Part shown: positions 9,804-20,450 of the stretch, in pieces
Layout: every line of letters starts with the position of its first letter
Numbering within the stretch: position 1 is the first letter of the stretch
From: Bremia lactucae
Lineage: Eukaryota > Oomycota > Peronosporomycetes > Peronosporales > Peronosporaceae
Assembly (NCBI RefSeq): GCF_004359215.1
Contig: NC_090615.1
Location: forward strand, 4,185,398-4,210,691
Length of the DNA: 25,294 nt
Direction of reading: 5' to 3'
Program-made: the position numbers and the translations under genes
The notes under the pieces: model-generated
What the model saw: the letters and a program-made list of their open reading frames with translations, nothing else
What the model was told of the DNA's origin: nothing
Databases searched by the model: none

Positions 9804-9948
9804 GTCAAGCGTCAATATTGACACCCGGGTAGCTGCACACAGGATAGGTTGAGTGGACTAAATCGGCGAGGCGTATGCGGATCGCTGTCCCTCTTTCCTC
9901 TCGTTGACGAGTTTAAGAACGTGAAATTCGCTCTTAGAGAGGAGGTGG

Positions 9949-10110
9949 TGTAACGGGCTTAATTTCCCTATGTTCAACGTCTTAATGGGATAGTCTATTA
10001 CTTCATGTGAAGTACCTAGAAATGCCATTTGGGTGTGGGAGCACATAGTGACTCACCCTTGTGTATGTGATGCCCATAGGTGCATTCCCATGAAAAGGGA
10101 TGACGACAAG
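9949..10110 (+). repeat. LTR relic, family A-like (5' part)
   Basis: Begins TGTAACGGGCTTAATTT and follows the first third of the family A LTR in order, including TTGTGTATGTGATGC, GGTGCATTC and GGGATGACG. Identity is clearly lower than between the two A LTRs at the window ends. It is cut off where the family B LTR begins. An LTR-A-like 3' end in the same orientation occurs at 20385-20445. Confidence 0.65.
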
Positions 10111-10634
10111 TGTGACGGGGTGTCCCGTTACATAAGTATTATTTTCTATATGAGAAATTATAAATATTGTTTTCTATGAGAGTGAATAAATAAATAAAGA
10201 AAGAAGTACAACACTATTATCTTTATTAATAATTTGACTTAAAGAGTTCCAAGATTTCCAAATTGGGTATTATTAATGCAACTAGACATTAGCTCTATTC
10301 AGTGGTTGAATTAAGTCTAAAGCAACCCCGCCAATCGTTATAAGACACGATTGTGCGGTGCGCAAGGAGCGCCATACTTAGTTAATTGTCAATATATAAT
10401 ATTTTAAGTAGTAGATCGAAGATCGTAACGTAGAAAACAAAATAATTTAATACAGTTTTACTTTTCCCTAATTCTAATTCTATGAATTACCTTCGGTAGC
10501 AAGAGCCCCTTAGCTCCTTAAAAATATTCCTCTGTGTCCTTGTGTACGTGAAGTTTTGAGCTACCTAACCTACACTGTAATTCGTGTAAGGCTAACTAGT
10601 ACTGATCAGTACCAGTCAAGGGTGCCCCGTTACG
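10111..10634 (+). repeat. 5' LTR of family B retrotransposon (copy B1)
   Basis: Starts TGTGACGGGG and ends CCCCGTTACG, so the termini are near-perfect inverted repeats. An inverted relic at 5985 shows the terminus as ...CGTTACA, supporting these ends. A PBS-like TGGTAGCACTTTG starts at 10637, two bases after the LTR. The 3' three quarters are nearly identical to 19067-19549. The exact 5' boundary is less certain than the 3' one. Confidence 0.7.
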
Positions 10635-11666
10635 CCTGGTAGCACTTTGTAGTCCGTTCAACGACCTATGCACGTTCCATCCAACATGGACATGTTTGAT
10701 GAAGAAGGACGGGGCTTTCCAGCCCATCAAGAAATTTATCACGCCACGCGTGAAAGGTTTACTCATTTGAGTGACCTTGAAATGGAGAGCGATCGAACGA
10801 ATGAGTTCGGTCGTAGGCGGGCCAGCGCCAGCCGTTGGCGCCATGCTATACATTTGCGGAAGAGACGAAGAGCATGCGACCATAGCCGAGTTCATACAAC
10901 ACGAGCGCGACGCGACCCGAGAGAAAGTAGCCATGCTTCACCAGCAAGGCTCTTAACACGCGGAGGTGTTGAGAGAACAGGGTGCTCAACAATCGGAAAT
11001 GTTGAGACAGCAGCATGTAAATGCTGCAAATGGACCGACCCTTCTGCGTCGACCCGAAAGCTTAAAGATCGAAACCTCTAAGTTAAGGCAGTCGAAAGTG
11101 ACTCCCTTTTAAAATGGTTCGTCGAATCAGACGATGACATAGAAGTTCGTCGCATCATCACTGATGCGACGAAAGTGAAATTTGGTGTGTCCATCTAAGC
11201 CGGACGTGCCAAAGCTTGGGCCTTGGGGCTCACGCTTCACGACCCATTAGTCGTTGGATCGTATAAGGTCTTTAAGACCCGACTCATAGAAACATTTGAG
11301 CCACCACGTGCCGAATTCGCGGCTCGAGCCGAGCTCCTGGATTTGAAGCAGGCCAAGAGTGACATTCTCGCTTATGCTCACATTCACGATACCTGTTCAG
11401 TTGTATATTTAGTCATCAATGATGAACAAACACAGGTAACTGTGTTTGTAAAAGGTCTTGCAGACGGACCTGTAAAAACCAACCTATTCCTGCTAGAATT
11501 AGAGTCGCTCGACCAAGCGATTTCTATAGCGGAACAGGAGAACTTCAGCCTGAGACAGGCTTTAGTCCACTCGGGTGCGTGTCGTCTACCGAGGCGACAA
11601 GAAAACGGAGGTCCAGAACACATGAATCTGACGTATGAAGAGTTACAAACGGTTACAAACATGTAA
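10635..11666 (+). pseudogene. Gag of family B element, copy B1, inactivated
   Basis: The frame starts with ATG at 10668 (MHVPSNMDMFDEEGRG). It must shift near 10815-10825 to continue as the frame with ATIAEFIQHERDATREKVAML. An in-frame TAA follows at 10954, then a one-base loss near 11084, then a TAA at 11197, after which LTLHDPLVVGSYKVFKTRLIETFEPPRAEF and the rest of the capsid-like region run open to 11666. The frameshift and both stops are also present in copy B2, whereas the one-base loss is private to B1. The region contains several strong short hairpins, including a 12-bp perfect stem at 11146-11173. Confidence 0.75.
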
Positions 11667-14097
11667 TCGTTGTCAAAAGATCGGCCACCACGACTATGAA
11701 TGTAGTGCCTCACGGCCAGTGCCTCACAGCGAAAAACAACAACCTCTCGCTAGGAATAGCGGAGGACGTGGATCCGACGCCGTTGCGATTTTGCAACGGC
11801 GAGGCGGATCGTCAAAAATGGTCGGGGTCAGTACGTATGGAGCGCCCTACTGATCCAGCAACGTCAAAATAATTTGCAGGCTTTTTGACGAATGTTGCGC
11901 CTCACACACAAACATTGTGTGTAACTGCCCAGGGGATGAGATTAACCTCAGCACCCTGAAAATAAAAAGTCAAATAAGTTGCCACTTATGTCCCTAGTCG
12001 ACTGTAGGGCGTCGAATTATTTTATTTGACGCCAATCGCTAGAAGATCGCAGACTTAAACTTATTGAGCGCGATATCCCTCTAACGAGGACTAAAGTGTG
12101 CCTAACAACAGGCGCATCTGTAACGGTAAAGAAACGTTTAGTTGGTATCCAATACACGTCAAAGAATAAACGATGATGATTTCATCGTTCTAGATCTGGA
12201 TGACAAATTTGTTGTCATCCTTGGCTTACCATGGCTCAGAAAGTACGAGCCGTGTATAAACTGGCAGCATCAAGCCGTGGCGATGTCTGTCTCTCGTTCA
12301 TTAGAGGATCATCTAATGAGAGCGATGGCCTCACTTGTGGGTCGGTCGTTTGCATGACTGCACAAGACCTCAGCGTGAATACCCAACACATTGTGAAGTT
12401 AGATCCCGACGGCTGTGCACAAGCACAGGCAGCGTCGAAGGTCCGCCATTGTGACGTGGAACGTGAACATAATTACTGACGGCTGTTTACAAGCACAGGC
12501 AGCGTCGAAGTTCGACCACTCGAATAAGTTGAGTGGTACGAAACAAGGATGCTTGCTTAAAAGCAACATCCAAGAAAGTTTAAAGCTCCAGTCTATAAGA
12601 GACAGTGCGGAAGACCTAAATCGACTGGAGCGTCGATCGCAGAGGATCTCGCTGTGGCAGCGCAACCACAGCTAGAGGCAGTTGAAGAGGATACTCCCAG
12701 AAGAAATTCTGTGGGAATAAGTCCCCGGAAACCTGAGGTCAAGGGTTCCCAGGTACCTGGATCAAGTGTAGGCGCTTTTACACTTGATCTAATAGCGCCT
12801 CCGAAGTTAACTTCGAAGATAACGCCATTGCCAACGCTTAAACCGTTTCGGTTCAAGCGTGATCTTCGTAGTGAAAATTCAAGCAAATCTGCGTACTCGC
12901 ACCAATGACAACTACGTGGCCAATATTTGGTCGGCAATAGTATTTTTTGAGAACGAACGGGTTCTCAGCTGCTCATCGATGGACGAAAGTGTCCTCGATG
13001 AGAAGACACGGATGGAACGTTTTACGTTTCAATCTTGGGAGTCTTTGAAGACAATTTTTCTATATTAGGATTTGATCGAACATAAGGATGTCTTCCCTGA
13101 ATCAGTACCGTGCGAGTTGCCTAATGATAAAGGCACTCGACACGAAATCGACCTAATTCCAGGTTCGAAGTACTGCGTCATAAAACAATGGACATTGCCT
13201 CGAGATTAAGTATTAGCGATCGACAAGTTCTTTGGCAGTTGCTTCGTAGCGGGCCGTGTGAGGGAGTCCACCTTCCCACATAGCTCTCCGACCTTCTGTG
13301 TGCGTACAGAAAAAGGAGAATGGCAGATTGTGCATGCATTCAAAAAACTAAACGCTGTAACGGCACCGGCTCAAACGGCAATACCACGAAATGACGTAAT
13401 CATTGATGGTATGTCAAAGAGTACTGATGGATGGATCCTATCAGACCCTTATGCGTGAACAAGATATCCCGTTCACAGTAGTAAGCACCCCAAGCGGTAT
13501 GCTATGGGAGTGGCTAGTCATGCCACATGGACTTATTAATGCCCTTGCGAGTTTAACAGATGTGTAACCAATGTGTTGAGATTGGTGCGGGATTTTTGCA
13601 CCGAGCTATTTTGATGACGTCATTGTTCATAGCAGAGCCATGAACGGAAAGTCGGATGTTGAAGTACATCGTACCCATGTCCGAAAGGTTCTTACACTTA
13701 TGCGTAAGCACAAGTTTTATGCAAATCTCAAGAAGTGTATATTCGCTGCAAGCAAAATGCCTCTTCGCGGGTGCTTCGTGGGTAAACACGGTGTTCACCC
13801 GGATCCGGAAGAGATTAAGGCGACCACCAATTGGTCTGTGCCAGTCGATGTAAAGGGACTTCGAAAGTTTCTCGGCTTGGCGGCGTACATGCACAAGTAC
13901 TCACGCAATTATGCCGAAATGACAGTACATATTTCTTCTTTGCTGAAGAAAAATGTAACGTGGTCATGGAACGCTGATTGTCAGCGTTTCTTTGAGGGTA
14001 TCAAGCAAAGCTTAATGCGATCGCCAGTCCTGGCAATTGCTGACCAAGACCGACCTTCTCATGTGGTCTGTGAAGCCAGTGATTTTGCAATCGGCTG
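11641..14097 (+). pseudogene. Zinc knuckle, protease and RT of family B, plus-strand arm
   Basis: Order of parts: CCHC knuckle CNRCQKIGHHDYEC (11662-11703); a protease-like region near 11990-12140 whose expected D-[ST]-G motif reads DCRAS; the post-protease block ILGLPWLRKYEPCINWQ (about 12205-12260); a linker with a duplicated DGC-QAQAASK segment; and the RT. The RT has a stop at 13207-13209, frameshifts near 13430, 13552 and 13595, an intact YFDD at 13607-13618, and a clean thumb/connection frame at 13640-14090. The sequence breaks at the start of RNase H (FAIGC) at 14097, where the reverse complement of integrase begins. The element cannot encode a working polyprotein. Confidence 0.8.
11641..14097 (+). 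repeat. Left arm of a 2457-bp inverted repeat
   Basis: This arm is the reverse complement of 16204-18660. The two arms have exactly the same length, and the segments compared differ by about 1%, except for the last 75 bp near the spacer. The stop, frameshifts and altered protease motif checked are present in both arms. The spacer is 14098-16203. Confidence 0.9.
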
Positions 14098-16203
14098 TGT
14101 GTGCAGGTTGCGACTGATTAACTTGCGAACGAGAGGACACATCAGTCCATTCAAAACGAGCTGGTGACAGCTCGTCAAAGCACATCTTCTATTGAGGAAA
14201 GAGTGGATCGTTTGGTTCATGAGAGCCAGACTTTGCCCCAAGACAATCAGGTTTTGCTCGGCACCATCAGGCTTTAACGGATGCCCTTGACCGTTCCGGT
14301 GTAATCCCAAACCGGTAGAAGCCTCGTATGGATGGTACGGACGGAGAAGCCCAACATAAAACGTAGGACGCGTACGCATTCTACGGGGCAACTCGATCGT
14401 GTACGCATTGCCTTGGCGGTGCAGTACACGAAACGGGCCGATATACCTGGGCAGTAATGTATTACTGCCCACATTCGTCACTACATGTTTTGGTAGGTTA
14501 AACGTAGACAGTAGGACTAGGTTATTCACATTAGATGAAAGTATGTTTGCTTTTCCATTTTTATCAGCGTTACGTTTCTGTCGGTCCACTGCATCAGTGA
14601 TGGAATTCTGTACGAAACGGACCACTGCTTCTCTAGCCAACTGGAAATCACCTGCTGACTCGTTTAACTTTTGTTTTCAGTGCGACCGGCTCGCATTGCG
14701 GAGATATCAATCTCTTCATTATTGAGAGTATTATCGTTCTCATTACTATTATGTTTATGATGCTGAGTCTTTCAGCATCGTTGTCAAAGTCAGTAATAGC
14801 ATCGCTGTTATTACTGAGTGTCCACTTCAAGGTTAATTAAATTAGCCCCCCCCTATAGATAAGAGTACTCTCAAACAGGGTAGATTTATGTGAGTGGCGT
14901 AAGCCATTCACGAAAAACGGTGTATGCATTGTAGAAGCATGCACTGAATTGGTGATGGCAAATTTTATCATCGGCAAGAGCTTGCTCCAACTCTTAAAAG
15001 AATGGACGTATCCGCAAAGTATCTTTTCAAGAATACGGATTGCACGCTCCGTCTGACCAGCTGTTTCAGGATGATCAGAAGTTGACATTTTTAACTGTGT
15101 TCTAAGTGATTTGACCACTGTTTGCCAAAATTCCGCCGTGAAATCAGAGTCTCGACCTGAGACCAGCTCACGGGGTAACCCATGGAGCAAAATACCGTGT
15201 CAATAAAGACACGAGCACAGCCTTTGGCTGTGGTCGACTCCGGGACGGCAGGAAGATAAACCATCTTGCTAAACGGTCAACAAATACCATTTTCCTTGTG
15301 GTTGTCTTCAGGGAATTCGAAGACGGGATCCAAAGATACGGCCTGCCAACACTCTGCCGGAACAGGCAGAAGCTGTAACGGAGCACGAGATGAAGCACTG
15401 GCTTCACCTGTTGACAACTTCGCAAGCACGTATTTACTTGCGGACGAAATCTTACTGGCGTGGCCAGTAGAAGTCGCAACTTATCGTGAGATAAGTCTTC
15501 CCACGTCCACGATGAACTCATTATTGGTGCGTCGTGGCACTCATACATGATGTGTTAACACAAATCATTATGGGTGGGGATGACGACACGAGGTGTGTCG
15601 CCAGCCATGACTGTGTAATACAGTAACCCAATGCGTGTTGTGTTTCAATCTGTTGAGGATCTATACAATTTCGACAACCCTTTTAAGGATTGTTTGGATG
15701 GACTCTAAGGTATTTCATTACCCTTTAAAAGCCTTATCTTCATGATAACCTCTTCTAACGTCGTCGAGTGATGTTGACGACGGACACTTATTGTTGCAGC
15801 AGTAGTTTTATGGTCACTATTGATTGTTGGAACAGGCCTTTTAATCACTGTTGATTTGCGCAGCCGGCTCGAAATCGGGTCGGCGTAAAAACGCATCAGC
15901 AACGACACTAAGCCGTCCTGGTTTATATTCGACGGAGAAATTATACTCCGCGAAGAAGGATAGCCACCTCGCCATTCGTTGCGAAGGGTGTGGGATGTAT
16001 ACGGCCGTGCGTAATGACGCAAGGTCCGCATATACGATGAACGATCTATCTCCGAGGAGATAGGCCCTAAATTTAGCCAATGCATATTTCATGGCAAGGA
16101 GTTCCTTGTCATGCACTGGGTAATTGCATCAGCTGGTTGCAGCTGACGCGATTGGTCACAGATGACGCGCTCTGCGCCGCCTGTGTCCAATTGCACTAAG
16201 GTG
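14098..16203 (-). pseudogene. RNase H and integrase of family B (spacer of inverted repeat)
   Basis: Read on the minus strand this continues the RT of 16204-18660. RNase H is seen at 16116-15841 (MHDKELLAMKYALAKFRAYLLGD, later FFAEYNFSVEYKPGRL), although the usual TDHASL reads ADLASL. The integrase zinc-binding region lies near 15548-15440 (YECHDAP, CLRSC) and is frameshifted. The catalytic core is at 15190-14837, with SGRDSDFTAEFW and HPETAGQTERAIRILE. The C-terminal GPF domain at about 14640-14300 reads RYIGPFRVLHRQGNAYTIELP. The protein runs into the inversion junction at 14097, and no 3' LTR follows. This 2.1 kb has no second copy in the window. Confidence 0.8.
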
Positions 16204-18660
16204 CAGCCGATTGCAAACTCGCTGGCGTCACATAACACATGAAATGGTATGTCTTGGTCCGCAATCGCCAGGATTGGCGATCGCATTAAGCTTTGCTTGA
16301 TACCCTCAAAGAAACGCTGACAATCAGCGTTCCATGACCACTTTACATTTTTCTTCAGCAAAGAAGAAATATGTACTGTCATTTCGGCATAATTGCGTGA
16401 GTACTTGTGCATGTACGCCGCCAAGCCGAGAAACTTTCGAAGTCCCTTTACATCGACTGGCACAGACCAATTGGTGGTCGCCTTAATCTCTTCCGGATCC
16501 GGGTGAACACCGTGTTTACCCACGAAGCACCCGCGAAGAGGCATTTTGCTTGCAGCGAATATACACTTCTTGAGATTTGCATAAAACTTGTGCTTACGCA
16601 TAAGTGTAAGAACCTTTCGGACATGGGTACGATGTACTTCAACATCCGACTTTCCGTTCATGGCTCTGCTATGAACAATGACGTCATCAAAATAGCTCGG
16701 TGCAAAAATCCCGCACCAATCTCAACACATTGGTTACACATCTGTTAAACTCGCGAGGGCATTAATAAGTCCATGTGGCATGACTAGCCACTCCCATAGC
16801 ATACCGCTTGGGGTGCTTACTACTGTGAACGGGATATCTTGTTCACGCATAAGGGTCTGATAGGATCCATCCATCAGTACTCTTTGACATACCATCAATG
16901 ATTACGTCATTTCGTGGTATTGCCGTTTGAGCCGGTGCCGTTACAGCGTTTAGTTTTTTGAATGCATGCACAATCTGCCATTCTCCTTTTTCTGTACGCA
17001 CACAGAAGGTCGGAGAGCTATGTGGGAAGGTGGACTCCCTCACACGGCCCGCTACGAAGCAACTGCCAAAGAACTTGTCGATCGCTAATACTTAATCTCG
17101 AGGCAATGTCCATTGTTTTATGACGCAGTACTTCGAACCTGGAATTAGGTCGATTTTGTGTCGAGTGCCTTTATCATTAGGCAACTCGCACGGTACTGAT
17201 TCAGGGAAGACATCCCTATGTTCGATCAAATCCTAATATAGAAAAATTGTCTTCAAAGACTCCCAAGATTGAAACGTAAAATGTTCCATCCGTGTCTTCT
17301 CATCGAGGACACTTTCGTCCATCGATGAGCAGCTGAGAACCCGTTCGTTCTCAGAAAATACTATTGCCGACCAAATATTGGCCACGTAGTTGTCATTGGT
17401 GCGAGTACGCGGATTTGCTTGAATTTTCACTACGAAGATCACGCTTGAACCGAAACGGTTTAAGCGTTGGCAATGGCGTTATCTTCGAAGTTAACTTCGG
17501 AGGCGCTATTAGATCAAGTGTAAAAGCGCCTACACTTGATCCAGGTACCTGGGAACCCTTGACCTCAGGTTTCCGGGGACTTATTCCCACAGAATTTCTT
17601 CTGGGAGTATCCTCTTCAACTGCCTCTAGCTGTGGTTGCGCTACCACAGCGAGATCCTCTACGATCGACGCTCCAGTCGATTTAGGTCTTCCGCACTGTC
17701 TCTTATATACTGGAGCTTTAAACTTTCTTGGATGTTGCTTTTAAGCAAGCATCCTTGTTTCGTACCACTCAACTTATTCGAGTGGTCGAACTTCGACGCT
17801 GCCTGTGCTTGTAAACAGCCGTCAGTAATTATGTTCACGTTCCACGTCACAATGGCGGACCTTCGACGCTGCCTGTGCTTGTGCACAGCCGTCGGGATCT
17901 AACTTCACAATGTGTTGGGTATTCACGCTGAGGTCTTGTGCAGTCATGCAAACGACCGACCCACAAGTGAGGCCATCGCTCTCATTAGATGATCCTCTAA
18001 TGAACGAGAGACAGACATCGTCACGGCTTGATGCTGCCAGTTTATACACGGCTCGTACTTTCTGAGCCATGGTAAGCCAAGGATGACAACAAATTTGTCA
18101 TCCAGATCTAGAACGATGAAATCATCATCGTTTATTCTTTGACGTGTATTGGATACCAACTAAACGTTTCTTTACCGTTACAGATGCGCCTGTTGTTAGG
18201 CACACTTTAGTCCTCGTTAGAGGGATATCGCGCTCAATAAGTTTAAGTCTGCGATCTTCTAGCGATTGGCGTCAAATAAAATAATTCGACGCCCTACAGT
18301 CGACTAGGGACATAAGTGGCAACTTATTTGACTTTTTATTTTCAGGGTGCTGAGGTTAATCTCATCCCCTGGGCAGTTACACACAATGTTTGTGTGTGAG
18401 GCGCAACATTCGTCAAAAAGCCTGCAAATTCTTTTGACGTTGCTGGATCAGTAGGGCGCTCCATACGTACTGACCCCGACCATTTTTGACGATCCGCCTC
18501 GCCGTTGCAAAATCGCAACGGCGTCGGATCCACGTCTTCCGCTATTCCTAGCGAGAGGTTGTTGTTTTTCGCTGTGAGGCGCTGGCCCTGAGGCACTACA
18601 TTCATAGTCGTGGTGGCCGGTCTTTTGACAACGATTACATTTTTGTAACCGTTTGTAACT
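16204..18660 (-). pseudogene. Zinc knuckle, protease and RT of family B, minus-strand arm
   Basis: Near-identical reverse copy of the plus-strand arm. It has the zinc knuckle CNRCQKTGHHDYEC (about 18639-18598), the DCRAS protease motif, the same RT stop and frameshifts, and a clean frame at 16661-16204 that continues directly into RNase H. Unlike the plus arm, its end reads IPFHVLCDASEFAIGC, which fits the family better, so the minus arm is likely closer to the original element. Upstream the arm begins at the gag zinc knuckle; the rest of gag and the family B LTR are absent and LTR-like sequence of another type lies there. Confidence 0.8.
16204..18660 (-). repeat. Right arm of a 2457-bp inverted repeat
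   Basis: Reverse complement of 11641-14097. The outer end is AGTTACAAACGG (minus strand, from 18660) and the inner end is GCAATCGGCTG. The flanking bases differ on both sides, which fixes the limits to within a few bases. Confidence 0.9.
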
Positions 18661-19043
18661 GCCAGATACAAATCTGGCGGCCAAAATCTATTTTAAATTA
18701 GCTAGGGTAAGGTTTTTACATTAAAATAATTAAATGAAGTGCAGTTTCTCTTCTGATCTTAAAGCGTTAAGTGCCTTTTTAAGGCTTGCGCATTAATCTG
18801 TAAAGGATAGAAGCCTTTCTAAGGTATATCCTCTTGGGCACTAGTTGCCACTTGGTAGTACGAACCCCTGAATCCCTTGAACTAGAATTTATTATGCTAT
18901 GATAGCTTGTACGACTCCCTGAGTTGTTAAACCCCTTTAGTTCAATAGAACTAAGTGACTCTCTGAGTCTGAAAGTCTTCCGCTGACTTTAGGAGCGAGG
19001 TAGCTCCGCTACAGAGTAGCCGGTTTGACCGTCTTCTCTCAAG
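18661..19043 (-). repeat. LTR-like sequence of uncertain family
   Basis: No open frame is present. Read on the minus strand, the start (CCTCACTGCAC..GAGAAG..GGT.AAACCG, near 19056-19010) resembles the 3' half of the family A LTR. A short inverted repeat (AGATACAAATCT) lies next to the zinc-knuckle arm, at 18663-18674. On the plus strand ACTTGGTAGTACGAA at about 18851 looks like a PBS. It may be an LTR fused to the gag remnant, but the boundaries are unclear. Confidence 0.4.
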
Positions 19044-19549
19044 TGCAGTGAGGTGGCGTCCCGTTACATAGGGAGGAATAATAAATATTATTTCCTATGA
19101 GAGTGAATAAATAAATAAAGAAAGAAGTACAACACTATTATCTTTATTAATTATCTGACTTAAAGAGTTCCAAGATTTCCAAATTGGGTATTATTAATGC
19201 AACAAGACATTAGCTCTATTCAGTGGTTGAATTAAGTCTAAAGCAACCCCGCCAATCGTTATAAGACACGATTGTGCGGTGCGCAAGGAGCGCCATACTT
19301 AGTTAATTGTCAATATATAATATTTTAAGTAGTAGATCGAAGATCGTAACGTAGAAAACAAAATAATTTAATACAGTTTTACTTTTGCCTAATTATAATC
19401 CTATGAATTACCTTCGGTAGCCCCTTAGCTCCTTAAAAATATTCCTCTGTGTCCTTGTGTACGTGAAGTTTCGAGCTACCTAACCTACACTGTAATTCGT
19501 GTAAGGCTAACTAGTACTGATCAGTACCAGTGAAGGGTGCCCCGTTACG
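19044..19549 (+). repeat. LTR of family B (copy B2)
   Basis: Nearly identical to 10111-10634 from CCGTTACATA onward, with a deletion of about 15 bp near its 5' end. It ends CCCCGTTACG and is followed by the PBS-like TGGTAGCACTTTA at 19552. The first 20 bases are diverged and overlap the LTR-like segment before it, so the start is approximate. Confidence 0.7.
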
Positions 19550-20246
19550 CCTGGTAGCACTTTATAGTCCGTTTAACGACCTATGCACGTTCCACCCAAC
19601 ATGGACACGTTGGATGAAGAAGGACGAGGCTTTCCAGCCCATCAAGAAGATTATCACGCCACGCGTGAAAGGTTTACTCATTTGAGTGACCTTGAAATGG
19701 GGAGCGATCGAACGAATGAGTTCGGTCGCAGGCGGGCCAGCGCCAGCCGTTGGCGCCATGCTATACATTTGCGGAAGAGACGAACAGCATGCGACCATAG
19801 CCGAGTTCATACAACACGAGCGCGACGCGACCCGAGAGAAAGTAGCCTTGCTTCACCAGCAAGGCTCTTAACACGCGGAGGTGTTGAGAGAACAGGGTGC
19901 TCAACAATCGGAAATGTTGAGACAGCAGCATGTAAATGCTGCAAATGGACCGACCCTTCTGCGTCGACCCGAAAGCTTAAAGATCGAAACCTCTAAGTTT
20001 AAGGCAGTCGAAAGTGACTCCCTTTTAAAATGGTTCGTCGAATCAGACGATGACATAGAAGTTCGTCGCATCATCACTGATGCGACAAAAGTGAAATTTG
20101 GTGTGTCCATCTAAGCCGGACGTGCCAAAGCTTGGGCCTTAGGGCTCACACTTCACGACCCATTAGTCGTTGGATCGTATAAGGTCTTTAAGACCCGACT
20201 CATAGAAACATTTGAGCCACCACGTGCCGAATTCACGGCTCGAGCG
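19550..20246 (+). pseudogene. Truncated gag of family B, copy B2
   Basis: A direct repeat of 10635-11317 with a few per cent difference. It shares the early frameshift, the TAA after HQQGS and the TAA after KFGVSI, but lacks the one-base loss of B1 near 11084. It stops at GGCTCGAG (20246), where B1 continues into the rest of gag. It therefore holds only an LTR plus the first part of a dead gag. Confidence 0.75.
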
Positions 20247-20450
20247 CGACATAATTTGCTACCCATAATAAATGGGAATTTAAGTAACTAGCTATTTTTA
20301 AATTAAATAAAAGGGTATTTTACCCATGAAGTAAATGTACCACAACAACGGTTCTCCAACCGATGTGTGCCCCATTACATCCTCACTTTGTTTTAAGGTG
20401 TGCTTAAATAGAGCGTGGCTGCTATTGAAGCGCCCGCCTTCAAACGTTGT
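20247..20450 (+). repeat. LTR relic, family A-like (3' part)
   Basis: The block GGTGTGCTTAAATAGAGCGTGGC followed by GCGCCCGCCTT (about 20395-20441) matches the last 70 bp of the family A LTR (CTAAGTAGAGCGTGGCCGCATT, GTGCCCGCCTACA). The preceding 140 bp are AT-rich and only weakly similar. It has the same orientation as the 5' relic at 9949-10110. Confidence 0.5.

Noticed and set aside
9949..10634. A single 686-bp LTR starting at 9949
   Set aside because: Copy B2 lacks the first 160 bp and the relic matches LTR A instead, so two LTRs placed end to end fit better.
10637..10660. tRNA gene, suggested by the TGGTAGCAC motif seen several times
   Set aside because: The motif follows LTR ends at fixed distance and has no cloverleaf around it; it is a primer-binding site.
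12410..12513. Tandem duplication of about 68 bp (GACGGCTGT..ACAAGCACAGGCAGCGTCGAAG twice) as a regulatory array
   Set aside because: Only two imperfect copies in the protease-RT linker, present in both arms; more likely an old coding duplication.
13553..13894. 113-residue minus-strand frame, found identically on the plus strand at 16407-16748
   Set aside because: It is the antisense of the RT frame, and the identity only reflects the inverted repeat; no domain is present.
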